DNA of 25,631 nucleotides from Acidothermales bacterium (GCA_017354575.1 JAFMQP010000004.1:1-25631), one strand, 5' to 3'; shown: positions 15,483-23,099, counted from the first letter of the stretch. Program-made: numbers and translations. The notes: a model not told the origin generated them from the letters alone.

Positions 15483-15503
15483 CCACGGCCGGTCGTGCCG
15501 TGG
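15483..15503. promoter_or_regulatory. inverted repeat between aminotransferase and pdxS
   Basis: CCACGGC and GCCGTGG flank a 7-bp spacer within the 82-bp divergent region. It is a candidate operator. No MocR/PdxR regulator, the usual pdxST activator, lies nearby. Confidence 0.35.
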
Positions 15504-15546
15504 AGCGGAAGGCCAGTTGACCGGAATCGCAGGCCACCTGCGGACT

Positions 15547-15552
15547 TAGCCT
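15547..15552 (+). promoter_or_regulatory. candidate -10 element for leaderless pdxS
   Basis: TAGCCT fits TANNNT and ends 6 nt before the pdxS ATG, so transcription could start at the ATG itself. The only purine-rich stretch, GAAGG, touches the ATG and is too close to act as a ribosome site. No -35 at normal spacing is seen (TTGACC at 15517 is 24 bp away). Confidence 0.35.
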
Positions 15553-15558
15553 CGAAGG

Positions 15559-16443
15559 ATGCGAGACGAAGCGACGTTCCGGGTGAAGGCCGGCCTGGCG
15601 GAGATGCTGAAGGGCGGCGTCATAATGGACGTCGTCACGCCCGAGCAGGCGAAGATCGCCGAGGCGGCGGGTGCGTGTGCGGTGATGGCGCTCGAGCGGG
15701 TGCCCGCGGACATCAGGCGCGACGGCGGCGTCGCGCGCATGTCCGACCCCGCGATGATCGAGGGCATCAAGGAGGCCGTCACCATCCCGGTCATGGCGAA
15801 GGCCCGCATCGGGCACTTCGCCGAGGCGCAGGTGCTGCAGGCGCTCGAGGTCGACTACATCGACGAGTCCGAGGTGCTGACGCCGGCCGACGAGGTCAAC
15901 CACGTCGACAAGTGGGCGTTCGAGGTGCCGTTCGTCTGCGGCGCGACCAACCTCGGTGAGGCGCTGCGCCGGATCGGCGAGGGCGCCGCGATGATCCGCT
16001 CCAAGGGCGAGGCGGGCACCGGCGACATCGTCGAGGCGGTACGACACATGCGGATGATCACCGGGCAGATCCGCCGGCTCGCGGCGCTCGACGACACGGA
16101 GCTCGCGGCGGCGGCGAAGGAACACCAGGCTCCGCTCGACCTCGTCCGGCAGGTCGCGGAGGCGGGCAGGCTGCCGGTCGTGCTGTTCTGCGCGGGCGGC
16201 ATCGCGACGCCGGCGGACGCCGCACTCATGATGCAGCTCGGCGCGGAGGGCGTGTTCGTGGGCTCCGGCATCTTCAAGTCGGAGGACCCCGAGCGCCGCG
16301 CGGCGGCGGTCGTCGAAGCCACCACGCACTACGCCGACCCCGCACGCGTCGCGGCCGCGTCCCGCGGCCTGGGCACCGCGATGACCAGCCTGGAGTCCTC
16401 GAAACTCGGCGAAGGCCAGCAGCTCGCCGGCCGTGGCTGGTAG
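15559..16443 (+). CDS. pdxS: pyridoxal 5'-phosphate synthase, PdxS subunit
   Basis: Makes PLP directly from ribose-5-phosphate, glyceraldehyde-3-phosphate and ammonia in the R5P-dependent pathway. 294 residues, the normal length, in a TIM barrel that assembles as a dodecamer. The catalytic residues are in place by standard numbering: Asp24 in IMDV, Lys81 in MAKARIGH and Lys149 in RSKGEAGTGD. The sequence is highly conserved throughout (ERVPADIRRDGGVARMSDP). pdxT, its ammonia-supplying partner, follows with coupled translation. It may be translated from a leaderless transcript, as no spaced ribosome site is visible. Confidence 0.97.
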   Translation: MRDEATFRVKAGLAEMLKGGVIMDVVTPEQAKIAEAAGACAVMALERVPADIRRDGGVARMSDPAMIEGIKEAVTIPVMAKARIGHFAEAQVLQALEVDYIDESEVLTPADEVNHVDKWAFEVPFVCGATNLGEALRRIGEGAAMIRSKGEAGTGDIVEAVRHMRMITGQIRRLAALDDTELAAAAKEHQAPLDLVRQVAEAGRLPVVLFCAGGIATPADAALMMQLGAEGVFVGSGIFKSEDPERRAAAVVEATTHYADPARVAAASRGLGTAMTSLESSKLGEGQQLAGRGW

Positions 16444-16447
16444 CGAC

Positions 16448-16993
16448 ATGGCGAGACCGCCGCTGGTCGGCGTGCTCGCGCTGCAGGGCGACTTCGCCGC
16501 GCACGAGGCGATACTCGCGGCGCTCGGCGCGACGGCGTCCGAGGTACGCACGCCCGCGGACCTCGCCGGCGTCGACGCCCTCGTCATCCCCGGCGGCGAG
16601 TCGACCACGATGACGCTCGGCGTCGAACGCGAGGGTCTCGCCGGACCCATCCGCGCGCTGGCCGCCGAGAAGCCGGTGCTGGGCACCTGCGCCGGGCTCA
16701 TCATGCTCGACCAGAAGCACCTCGGCGTCCTCGACGTCGTCGCCGAGCGCAACGCGTTCGGCCGCCAGGTGCGTTCGTTCGAGGCCGACCTCGACGTCCA
16801 CGGCGTCAACGGCCCGGTGCGCGCGGTGTTCATCCGCGCGCCGTGGGTGGCGTCGTACGGACCGGACGTCGAGGTGCTCGCGGAGGTCGACGGGCACCCC
16901 GTCGCGGTGCGCCAGGGCCGCGTGCTCGCGGTCGCGTTCCACCCGGAGCTGACCGGCGACACCCGGATCCACCGGCTGCTGCTCGATGCGTAG
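16448..16993 (+). CDS. pdxT: pyridoxal 5'-phosphate synthase, glutaminase subunit PdxT
   Basis: Class I glutamine amidotransferase that hydrolyses glutamine and channels ammonia to PdxS. 181 residues from ATG 16448; GTG 16433, in frame and overlapping pdxS by 11 bp, is an equally possible start that adds five residues. The triad is visible: Cys81 in GTCAGLIML, His165 and Glu167 in AFHPELTGD. ALQGDFAAHE (11-20) and PGGEST (48-53) are signature segments. The gene follows pdxS directly with no separate promoter. The end converges on the dehydrogenase gene with a 22-bp gap. Confidence 0.95.
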   Translation: MARPPLVGVLALQGDFAAHEAILAALGATASEVRTPADLAGVDALVIPGGESTTMTLGVEREGLAGPIRALAAEKPVLGTCAGLIMLDQKHLGVLDVVAERNAFGRQVRSFEADLDVHGVNGPVRAVFIRAPWVASYGPDVEVLAEVDGHPVAVRQGRVLAVAFHPELTGDTRIHRLLLDA

Positions 16994-17015
16994 CCGGGGC
17001 GGCTGACGTCGCCGG

Positions 17016-17762
17016 TCAGATGCTCGCGCCGCCGTCGGTGGTGAGCACCTGACCCTGCACGTTGGTGTGCTCGAGCAGCAGCATGCGGACGAGCGGCGCG
17101 ACCTCGTCCGGCTCGGTCAGGTGGCCGGTCGGCGTGCGACGGACGATCTGGTCGAGCTGCGTCGAGCCGAGCACCGCGGACATCTCGGACGCGAAGAACC
17201 CGGGTGCGACGCAGTTCACCAGCACGCGGTCGCGCAGCTCCCTGGCGAGCGCCCGCGTCGCCGCCTCCATGGCGCCCTTCGTGGCGGCGTACGTGACCAG
17301 GCCGGGAAAGCCGCGCTGTGCGCAGATCGACGTGACGTTGACGATCCGCCCGCGGCGTCCCGCGGCGAGCAGCCGCCGCACGACGAGCCGGGTGAGCAGC
17401 AGCGGCGCGGTGAGGTTGGTCGTGACGATCGACGCCACCCGGTCCGGCGAGGTGTGCACGTGCAGCGAGTCCTGGCCGACGGCGGCGTTGTTGACCAGGC
17501 CGTCGACCACGCCTAGCTCGCGCTCGACGGTACGGACGAACGACGCGACCGCCTCGCGGTCGGTGACGTCGACCGGGCCGACGAGCGCGCGCCCGGTGTG
17601 CTTCCGGGCGAGCGCGTCCAGCTCCGGCGTCACCGTCCTGGCGAACGCCGCGACCGCGACGCCGCGACCCAGCAGGTCGCCGACGATCTCCAGGCCCAGA
17701 CCGCGCGAACCGCCGGACACGAGGACGACGGAGGACGGTGGCACCAGGTCGTCAGCCGACAT
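17016..17762 (-). CDS. short-chain dehydrogenase/reductase, FabG-like
   Basis: NAD(P)-dependent reductase of 248 residues, the classical SDR length. The cofactor motif is GGSRGLG (17-23), NNAA lies at 91-94, and the catalytic tetrad is Asn116, Ser145, Tyr158 and Lys162 (YAATK). The C-terminal GQVLTTDGGASI is typical of FabG-like 3-oxoacyl-ACP reductases. It starts within the 3' end of the ligase gene (11-bp overlap) and is the third gene of the ACP-ligase-SDR cassette. An acyl-ACP substrate is therefore likely: it could reduce a 3-oxoacyl or other keto-acyl group on the carrier, or act on a sugar. The family is certain, the substrate inferred. Confidence 0.88.
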   Translation of the reverse strand: MSADDLVPPSSVVLVSGGSRGLGLEIVGDLLGRGVAVAAFARTVTPELDALARKHTGRALVGPVDVTDREAVASFVRTVERELGVVDGLVNNAAVGQDSLHVHTSPDRVASIVTTNLTAPLLLTRLVVRRLLAAGRRGRIVNVTSICAQRGFPGLVTYAATKGAMEAATRALARELRDRVLVNCVAPGFFASEMSAVLGSTQLDQIVRRTPTGHLTEPDEVAPLVRMLLLEHTNVQGQVLTTDGGASI

Positions 17763-18957
17763 CGGTCTTCAACGTCTCCTTCACCGGTATCTCGGCGAGT
17801 CGGGTGAGCCGCCGCGGCACACCGTACTCCGGCAGCCGTTCGGCCGCCCACCGCGCGATGTCGGCGTCCGCGACCGACGGGTCGGCGACGACGTCCGCGA
17901 CCACGACCTGGCCGACGATGGGCGCGCGCCGCGCGCGCACCCGCGCCCACGCCACCGCGGGATGCGCGTGCAGCACGTCCCGGACGACGCCGGCGGATAT
18001 CTTGGCGCCGCCGACGTTGATCTCGTCGCTGCCGCGCCGGCCGATGATGAGCACGCGGTCGGCGGTCACCTCGACCCGGTCTCCGGTGCGCACCGGGCCG
18101 TCGAGCGTCGCGCCGTGGTGCGGCGACCGGACGACGAGCTCGTGCCCGTCGACGGACAGCAGCGGGCGTCCGGGCGCGGCGTGGTCCAGCCACTCGCGCG
18201 GGAACCCGGCCCGCCCGTCGTGCACGACGACCGCGGCGCCGACCTCGCTGGAGGCGTAGATCCAGCTGACCCGGGCCGCGGGGAAAGTCTCGCGCAGGCG
18301 GTCGAGGATCGGCTGGTCGACCGGCTCGCCGCCGAGCGTCACCTGCACGAGCGGCACCTTCGCGAGGTCCGCGCCGTGGCGGAACAGCGCCTGCCGCCAG
18401 AAGGTCGGCGTTCCGGACACGGCCGTGACGCCGTACTCGGCCGCGAGCCGCGGCCACTCGTCCAACTGGCCGGCGTCGACGGCGACGAGGTCCTGGCCCG
18501 GCTGGGTGAGGCTCAGCGTGACGAGCTGCCACCAGGCGTAGGTGCCCGGCGAGTACGGGCACAGCCACACCCGCGGCGGCTGCCTCCGGCCGATGGTCGT
18601 GAGCGTGCCGAGCGTGTGGCCGATGCGCTTCGGCCGGCCGGTGCTGCCGCTGGTGAGGATCCACAGCCGGCCGGGTTCGGGCTCGCGCGGGCAGGTCGGC
18701 GCGCTGGTCCCCGCGTCGGTCACGACGTGGAACCCGTCACCGCGCAGCTCGTCGCGCATGTCCTCGTCGACCCGTCCGGACGCGGCGACCAACAGCTCGG
18801 TGCCTGCGTCGACGTGGGTGCGGACGGCGGCGAGCGCCTGCCGCGACGTGCCGAGGACGGCGGCCGGGTCCGGCAGCGCGGACGCCCGCAGCTCCGCCCA
18901 CGTCGTCACGTCACCGTCGACCACGACACGGTTGCGGTCGCCAGGAAGGTCGGCCAC
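17752..18957 (-). CDS. adenylate-forming acyl ligase (acyl-ACP/acyl-CoA synthetase-like), short form
   Basis: ANL-superfamily enzyme that activates a carboxylic acid as acyl-AMP and loads it on a thiol. At 401 residues it is well below the usual 500-600, mainly because the N-terminal subdomain is reduced. Visible motifs: LTSGSTGRPK (101-110, P-loop), YASSEVG (234-240), TGDRV (291-295), GRRGSDEINVGGAKIS (306-321) and the terminal Lys397 in ETLKTDVG. That last motif lacks the Gly normally before the catalytic Lys. GTG 18957 starts one base after the stop of the ACP gene, strongly suggesting the adjacent ACP as acyl acceptor. The substrate acid cannot be read. The short N-terminal lobe is compatible with a small acid. 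Confidence 0.87.
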   Translation of the reverse strand: MADLPGDRNRVVVDGDVTTWAELRASALPDPAAVLGTSRQALAAVRTHVDAGTELLVAASGRVDEDMRDELRGDGFHVVTDAGTSAPTCPREPEPGRLWILTSGSTGRPKRIGHTLGTLTTIGRRQPPRVWLCPYSPGTYAWWQLVTLSLTQPGQDLVAVDAGQLDEWPRLAAEYGVTAVSGTPTFWRQALFRHGADLAKVPLVQVTLGGEPVDQPILDRLRETFPAARVSWIYASSEVGAAVVVHDGRAGFPREWLDHAAPGRPLLSVDGHELVVRSPHHGATLDGPVRTGDRVEVTADRVLIIGRRGSDEINVGGAKISAGVVRDVLHAHPAVAWARVRARRAPIVGQVVVADVVADPSVADADIARWAAERLPEYGVPRRLTRLAEIPVKETLKTDVG

Positions 18958-18958
18958 G

Positions 18959-19210
18959 TCAGGCCGCCTGCAGATCCTGCAGGAAGTCGAGCACGTCGCC
19001 CACCGTCGCGATACGCCGCAGGCCGGGGGCGTCGAAGTTGAGCTCGGTGCCGGTCTCGTCCTCCACGCGCAGCGCGAGTTCCGAGAAGTCCAGCGACCGG
19101 AAGCCGAGGCTGCGCAGCTCGGTGGACTCGTCCGCGGGGAGTGTCCCGCCTCTTGCGGCCAGCACCTCTCCCATCAGGTCGCGGATGCGCGACCGGTCCA
19201 GCGTTGCCAT
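18959..19210 (-). CDS. discrete acyl carrier protein
   Basis: 83 residues, acidic, of phosphopantetheine carrier fold. Ser39 in LGFRSLDFSELALRVEDETG is at the place of the 4'-phosphopantetheine serine. The canonical DSL is RSL here, with Arg replacing the conserved Asp. The remainder (TELNFDAPGLRRIATVGDVLDFL) follows the helix III-IV pattern of stand-alone ACPs. It is first in a three-gene cassette, one base before the ligase start. ATG 19210 has no evident ribosome site, but a TAGCGT -10-like element ends 8 nt upstream, so a leaderless message is possible. The carrier role is likely; the Arg is odd but the rest is well conserved. Confidence 0.88.
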   Translation of the reverse strand: MATLDRSRIRDLMGEVLAARGGTLPADESTELRSLGFRSLDFSELALRVEDETGTELNFDAPGLRRIATVGDVLDFLQDLQAA

Positions 19211-19218
19211 GGCTCGGA

Positions 19219-19224
19219 CGCTAG
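19219..19224 (-). promoter_or_regulatory. candidate -10 element of the ACP cassette
   Basis: Minus-strand TAGCGT fits TANNNT and lies 8 nt before the ATG at 19210. It would give a leaderless or near-leaderless transcript. No clear -35 was found. Confidence 0.3.
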
Positions 19225-19243
19225 CCAGACGGCACGGCCACTC

Positions 19244-19272
19244 GGTGAACTCGCATCGACCAGAGGGTGAAC
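19244..19272. repeat. direct repeat GGTGAAC, two copies 22 bp apart
   Basis: GGTGAAC occurs at 19244-19250 and 19266-19272, on the same face of the helix, in the 112-bp region between the divergent ACP cassette and pseH-pseI. It is a candidate activator or repressor site that could couple both transcripts. Seven bases twice can arise by chance. Confidence 0.3.
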
Positions 19273-19322
19273 GACCCGCGAGAACGGCCGCGTGGCGGGC
19301 ATCCGCTGGCATCCTCGTAGCC

Positions 19323-19850
19323 GTGCTACGAGACGCGGACACGACCGACCTCGACGCGATCAGGCGGTGGCGCAACGACGAGCGGGTCAGGGCGGTGAGC
19401 CTGACCGCCCACGAGATCGGCCCGGACGAGCATCTGCGCTGGTGGCGGCGTGCCAGCACCGACCCGACGCGCCGGGTGCTCGTGTACGAGCGCGACGGCG
19501 TGCCGTCCGGGGTGGTCAACTTCTTCGACCTCGACCCCGCCGCGCGCACGGTCGCGTGGGGGTTCTTCCTCGACCTGGCCGGCCTCGACGAGCGCGCCGA
19601 GACGCTGCCCGCGTGGCTGGAGATCCAGCGCGAGGCGCTCGATTTCGCCTTCGACGTGCTCGGCGTCGACGTACTCACCGGCGAGGTGCTCGAGCACAAC
19701 ACGATCGTCCGCCGGATGAACCGGCGGTTCGGCTTCACCGAGGGCGAGCCGGCCGTCCACACCGCCGGTGACCGCGTCGTCCGCGTCTACCCCATCCGCC
19801 TGCACCGGGACGACCGCAGGACTCGCACCACCGAGGAGAGCACAGCATGA
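19323..19850 (+). CDS. pseH: PseH-like GNAT N-acyltransferase
   Basis: 175 residues from GTG 19323. In pseudaminic acid synthesis PseH acylates the 4-amino group of the UDP-4-amino-4,6-dideoxy sugar, normally with acetyl-CoA. The N-terminus LRDADTTDLDAIRRWRNDERVR and the GEVLEHNTIVRRMNRRFGF segment (about 120-140) are typical of sugar-amine GNATs of the RimJ/PseH type. The motif A loop is less canonical than in ordinary GNATs. Its stop overlaps the pseI start by ATGA, and pseG lies 4.7 kb away, which is the main support for the name. Because an ACP/ligase cassette diverges from it, the donor could be acyl-ACP rather than acetyl-CoA, an inference. The ribosome site is weak. Confidence 0.75.
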   Translation: MLRDADTTDLDAIRRWRNDERVRAVSLTAHEIGPDEHLRWWRRASTDPTRRVLVYERDGVPSGVVNFFDLDPAARTVAWGFFLDLAGLDERAETLPAWLEIQREALDFAFDVLGVDVLTGEVLEHNTIVRRMNRRFGFTEGEPAVHTAGDRVVRVYPIRLHRDDRRTRTTEESTA

Positions 19851-20902
19851 CCCGCGCGCCCATCCCGTTCGGCACGCACGAGATCGGCACGCACCGTCCG
19901 CCGGTCATCGTCGCCGAGCTGTCCGGCAACCACGACGGTGACCTCTCCCGCGCGCTGGACATCGTCCGCGCGGCCGCGGACGCGGGCGTCGAGGCGGTCA
20001 AGCTGCAGACGTACACGGCCGACACCATCACGGTGGACGCCGACGGTCCGTTGTTCCGGCTGTCCGACGACCACGAGCTGTGGGGCGGGCGCAACCTGTA
20101 CCAGCTGTACCACGAGGCGCACACGCCCTGGGAGTGGCACGAGCCGATCTTCGAGCTCGCACGCGACCTCGGGCTGGTCGCGTTCTCCGCGCCGTTCGAC
20201 CCGACGGCCGTGGAGTTCCTGGAGAAGCTGGACGTGCCCGCGTACAAGGTCGCGTCGTCGGAGATCGTCGACCTGCCGCTCGTCGCGGCGATGGCCGCGA
20301 CCGGCAAGCCGCTCGTCATCTCCACCGGCATGGCGTCGCTCGCGGAGATCGACGCCGCGGTCCGTACGGCGCGCGGGGCCGGCAACGAGCAGCTGGTCGT
20401 GCTCGCGTGCACGGCGTCGTACCCCGCGCCGCCCGACGCGAGCAACCTGCGGACGATCCCCGTGCTGGCGGACGCGCTCGACGTGTACGCGGGCCTGTCC
20501 GACCACACGCTCGGCATCGGCGCGGCGGTGGCGTCCGTGGCGCTCGGCGCGACGCTGATCGAGAAGCACGTCACGCTGTCGCGCGAGGGCGGCGGCGTCG
20601 ACTCGGCGTTCTCCCTCGAACCGGCCGAGCTGGCCGCGCTGCGCCGCGAGACCGACACCGCGTGGCGCGCGCTCGGCGAGCCACGGATCGGCCCGACGGC
20701 GGCGGAGGCGGAGGGGCTGCGGTTCCGGCGGTCGCTGTTCGTCGTCGAGGACGTCCGCGCCGGCGACACCGTGACACCGCAGAACGTCCGCTCGATCCGC
20801 CCCGCCGGCGGCCTCGAGCCGGCCGCGTTCGCCACGGTGGCCGGGCGCACCTTCCGCCGCGACGCGGCCAAGGGCACGCCGCTGACCTGGGACCTGCTCT
20901 GA
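19847..20902 (+). CDS. pseI: pseudaminic acid synthase
   Basis: NeuB-family enzyme that condenses 2,4-diacylamido-2,4,6-trideoxy-L-altrose with phosphoenolpyruvate to form pseudaminic acid. 351 residues: a TIM-barrel synthase domain (about 1-285) and a C-terminal SAF/antifreeze-like domain (about 290-345, RSLFVVEDVRAGDTVTPQNVRSIRPAGG). AELSGNHDGD, KLQTYTADTIT and LWGGRNLYQLYHEAHTPWEWH are hallmarks, the last distinguishing PseI from sialic or legionaminic acid synthases. SDHTLG and EKHVTLSR complete the substrate site. ATG 19847 overlaps pseH by 4 bases. The gene ends 10 bp from the convergent isomerase gene. High confidence for the PseI type. Confidence 0.93.
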   Translation: MTRAPIPFGTHEIGTHRPPVIVAELSGNHDGDLSRALDIVRAAADAGVEAVKLQTYTADTITVDADGPLFRLSDDHELWGGRNLYQLYHEAHTPWEWHEPIFELARDLGLVAFSAPFDPTAVEFLEKLDVPAYKVASSEIVDLPLVAAMAATGKPLVISTGMASLAEIDAAVRTARGAGNEQLVVLACTASYPAPPDASNLRTIPVLADALDVYAGLSDHTLGIGAAVASVALGATLIEKHVTLSREGGGVDSAFSLEPAELAALRRETDTAWRALGEPRIGPTAAEAEGLRFRRSLFVVEDVRAGDTVTPQNVRSIRPAGGLEPAAFATVAGRTFRRDAAKGTPLTWDLL

Positions 20903-20912
20903 CCGTCTTCCA

Positions 20913-21758
20913 TCAGGCGGATGCCTTCGCGTACGTGAGGTTGTCCCGGACTCTTACGGCCAACGGCTGCTCGGTGGAGAAGTCCTCGAGCGACACCCAC
21001 CCGTCGTAGCCGACCTGCCGTAACGCCGCGAACAGCGCGGGCACGTCGACGACACCGTCGCGCAGCGGGGACATCTCAGCACGCCAGTCGACGCTGCCGT
21101 CCGGCCGGGTGCCGGCGCGCGCCCAGCGGGCGTTCTTCAGGTGCACGTGCGCCAGGTGGTCGCCGAGGACCTCCAGGCCGAGCCGGTACGGCGCCCAGCC
21201 CTCGTACACCATGTTGCCGGCGTCGTGGACGACGCCGACGTGCCGGGGGTCGAGGCCGTCGACGAACGCCGCCGCCGCGTGCGGGCTGAGCACCGGCGTC
21301 ATGTGGTGGATCTCCACCAGCGCGCGGACGCCGTGCCGTGCGGCCAGCCGCGCCACCTCCGCGTACTCGGCCCGGCGGCGGTCCCACACGGCGCGGTAGC
21401 TCTCGGTCGGTTCGTACCTCGGCACCGTCACCCGCACCTGCCCGACGCCGAGCGCGACGGCCGCGCGCATGGCGAGGTCGACGTCGTCGGGCCGGTCGCA
21501 GCAGACGTAGGTGCCGAGCACGGGCATCGACAACCCCGCCGACCCCGTCGCCCGCAGGATCGCGGCCACGTCGTCGAGCAGGCCGGAGAACGGCCAGGTG
21601 CAACGGTTGCCGGCCCAGAACCCGGGTCGGCCGGCAGGCGACGGGTCCTGGTCGACGATCCGCCACTCGACGCCGTCGTACCCGGCGTCGGCGAGCTCCG
21701 CCACCGCCTCGTCGGGCGTCCACTCCGGCGTGCTCGCCGTGCAGACGGAGAACCGCAT
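20913..21758 (-). CDS. TIM-barrel sugar phosphate isomerase/epimerase (xylose isomerase-like)
   Basis: 281 residues from ATG 21758; GAGGAGG ends 4 nt upstream and is too close to the preceding GTG, which decides the start. The fold is the AP-endonuclease-2/IolE-like barrel: ADAGYDGVEWR near the N-terminus, VEIHHMTPV (about 150), VGVVHDAGNMVYEG (about 175), AHVHLKNARW (about 205) and the final VSLEDF, which supply the metal-binding Glu, Asp, His and Glu. Such enzymes isomerise or epimerise keto sugars and inosose-like compounds. It lies inside the pseudaminic acid gene group but on the opposite strand, and starts 36 bp from the divergent LarA-like gene, suggesting that these two act together on a sugar or sugar acid. 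Substrate unknown. Confidence 0.85.
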   Translation of the reverse strand: MRFSVCTASTPEWTPDEAVAELADAGYDGVEWRIVDQDPSPAGRPGFWAGNRCTWPFSGLLDDVAAILRATGSAGLSMPVLGTYVCCDRPDDVDLAMRAAVALGVGQVRVTVPRYEPTESYRAVWDRRRAEYAEVARLAARHGVRALVEIHHMTPVLSPHAAAAFVDGLDPRHVGVVHDAGNMVYEGWAPYRLGLEVLGDHLAHVHLKNARWARAGTRPDGSVDWRAEMSPLRDGVVDVPALFAALRQVGYDGWVSLEDFSTEQPLAVRVRDNLTYAKASA

Positions 21759-21794
21759 CACGCCTCCTCACACCGACCGGGAGTCCGGTGAACG
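21759..21794. promoter_or_regulatory. 36-bp divergent gap between isomerase and LarA-like genes
   Basis: The two starts face away from each other with only 36 bp between. Their ribosome sites occupy part of it (GAGGAGG at 21769-21763 for the isomerase). At least one promoter must therefore lie inside the neighbouring coding region. Confidence 0.5.
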
Positions 21795-23099
21795 ATGATG
21801 GTCCATGTGACCGTGGACCTGCAGCCGCACCTCGTCGGCACGGGTGACGCCGCCGGGCCGCTGCCCGACGACGTCGTCCTCGACACGCTCGCCGGTGGCC
21901 TGGCGTCGCTGGGCCTCGACGGCGCCCGCGTGCTCGTCGTCGTCCCGGACCGGACGAGGTCCGGTCCGCTCGACCGGCTGTTCGCGTCCGTCCACGGAGC
22001 ACTGGCCGGGCGGACGGCCGCGCTCGACGTGCTGGTCGCGCTCGGCACGCACCAGCCGATGCCGCCCGACCGCATCGCCGCGCATCTCGGCCTCGCCGAC
22101 GCCGACGCGCTCGCGGCGGCGTACCCCGGCGTGAGCTTCCACAACCACGAGTGGTCGCGGCCGGACACGTTCGCCGACCTCGGCGAGATCCCGGCGGACG
22201 AGGTCGCGCGGGTGTCCGGCGGCCGGCTGGCCGAGGCGGTGCCCGTACGGGTGAACGCGATGGTGACGCGCTACGACGTGGCGCTCGTCGTCGGCCCGGT
22301 GTTCCCCCACGAGGTGGTGGGGTTCTCCGGTGGCAACAAGTACTTCTTCCCCGGCATATCCGGGCCCGAGGTCATCGACGTCTCGCACTGGCTCGGAGCG
22401 CTCATCACGTCCGCGGACATCATCGGCGCACCGGGTGTCACACCGGTCCGCGCGCTGATAGACGTTGCGAGCGCACGGTTGCCGCTGCGCCGGGTCGCCG
22501 TCGCCACCGTCGTCGCGCCCGGGCACGACGGCGACGGCATGGGCGTCCACGGCGTGTACGTCGGCACGACCGAGGAGGCGTGGGAGGCCGCGGCCGGGCT
22601 GTCCGCGCAGGTGCACGTCCGCTACCTCGACCGCCCGGTGCGCCGGGTGGTCTCGGTGATGCCGCCGATGTACGACGACATGTGGACGGCCGCGAAGGGC
22701 ATGTACAAGGTCGAGCCGGTCGTGGCCGACGGCGGCGAGGTCGTCGTCGTCGCGCCGCACGTCACGACGTTCTCCGCGACGCACGGCCGGCACCTGCGCC
22801 GCATCGGCTACCACTGCCGCGACTACTTCCTCGGCCAACCGGACCGGTTCGCCGGCGTGCCGCGCGCCGTGCTCGCACACTCCACCCATCTCCGCGGCGC
22901 GGGCACGTACGACGCCGCCAGCGGCACGGAACGCTGCCGCATCACGGTGAGCCTCGCGACGGCGATCCCCGAGGACGAGTGCCGGGCGGTCAACCTGGCC
23001 TGGCGCGACGCCGCGAGTCTCGACCTCGACGCCCTCGCCGACGACCGCGACACCCTCGTCGTGCCGCACGCGGGAGAGCTGCTGTACCGCCTCCGCTGA
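21795..23099 (+). CDS. LarA-family nickel-pincer racemase/epimerase homologue
   Basis: 434 residues. LarA enzymes use a nickel-pincer nucleotide for hydride transfer that racemises lactate or epimerises other 2-hydroxy acids. The N-terminal domain has DRTR (52-55) and ALGTHQPM with His86. The central site has His172 in FPHEVVGFSGG, Lys182 in GGNKYFFPG and His198 in DVSHWLG. The spacings His-10-Lys and Lys-16-His equal those of the lactate racemase residues His174, Lys184 and His200, so a working cofactor site is likely. MWTAAKGMYKVEP lies in the C-terminal domain. The start is ATG 21795 or 21798. larB, larC and larE, which make the cofactor, are not in the window. Family certain, substrate open: lactate, another small hydroxy acid or a sugar acid. 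Confidence 0.87.
   Translation: MMVHVTVDLQPHLVGTGDAAGPLPDDVVLDTLAGGLASLGLDGARVLVVVPDRTRSGPLDRLFASVHGALAGRTAALDVLVALGTHQPMPPDRIAAHLGLADADALAAAYPGVSFHNHEWSRPDTFADLGEIPADEVARVSGGRLAEAVPVRVNAMVTRYDVALVVGPVFPHEVVGFSGGNKYFFPGISGPEVIDVSHWLGALITSADIIGAPGVTPVRALIDVASARLPLRRVAVATVVAPGHDGDGMGVHGVYVGTTEEAWEAAAGLSAQVHVRYLDRPVRRVVSVMPPMYDDMWTAAKGMYKVEPVVADGGEVVVVAPHVTTFSATHGRHLRRIGYHCRDYFLGQPDRFAGVPRAVLAHSTHLRGAGTYDAASGTERCRITVSLATAIPEDECRAVNLAWRDAASLDLDALADDRDTLVVPHAGELLYRLR

Noticed and set aside
14296..16962. 888-codon open frame on the minus strand
   Set aside because: It lies opposite pdxS and pdxT and in another frame of the aminotransferase; it is Arg/Ala/His-rich with no family motif, as expected for a high-GC shadow.
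17062..19041. 659-codon open frame on the plus strand
   Set aside because: It is antisense to the SDR and ligase genes, which carry complete catalytic motifs; the translation is low-complexity.
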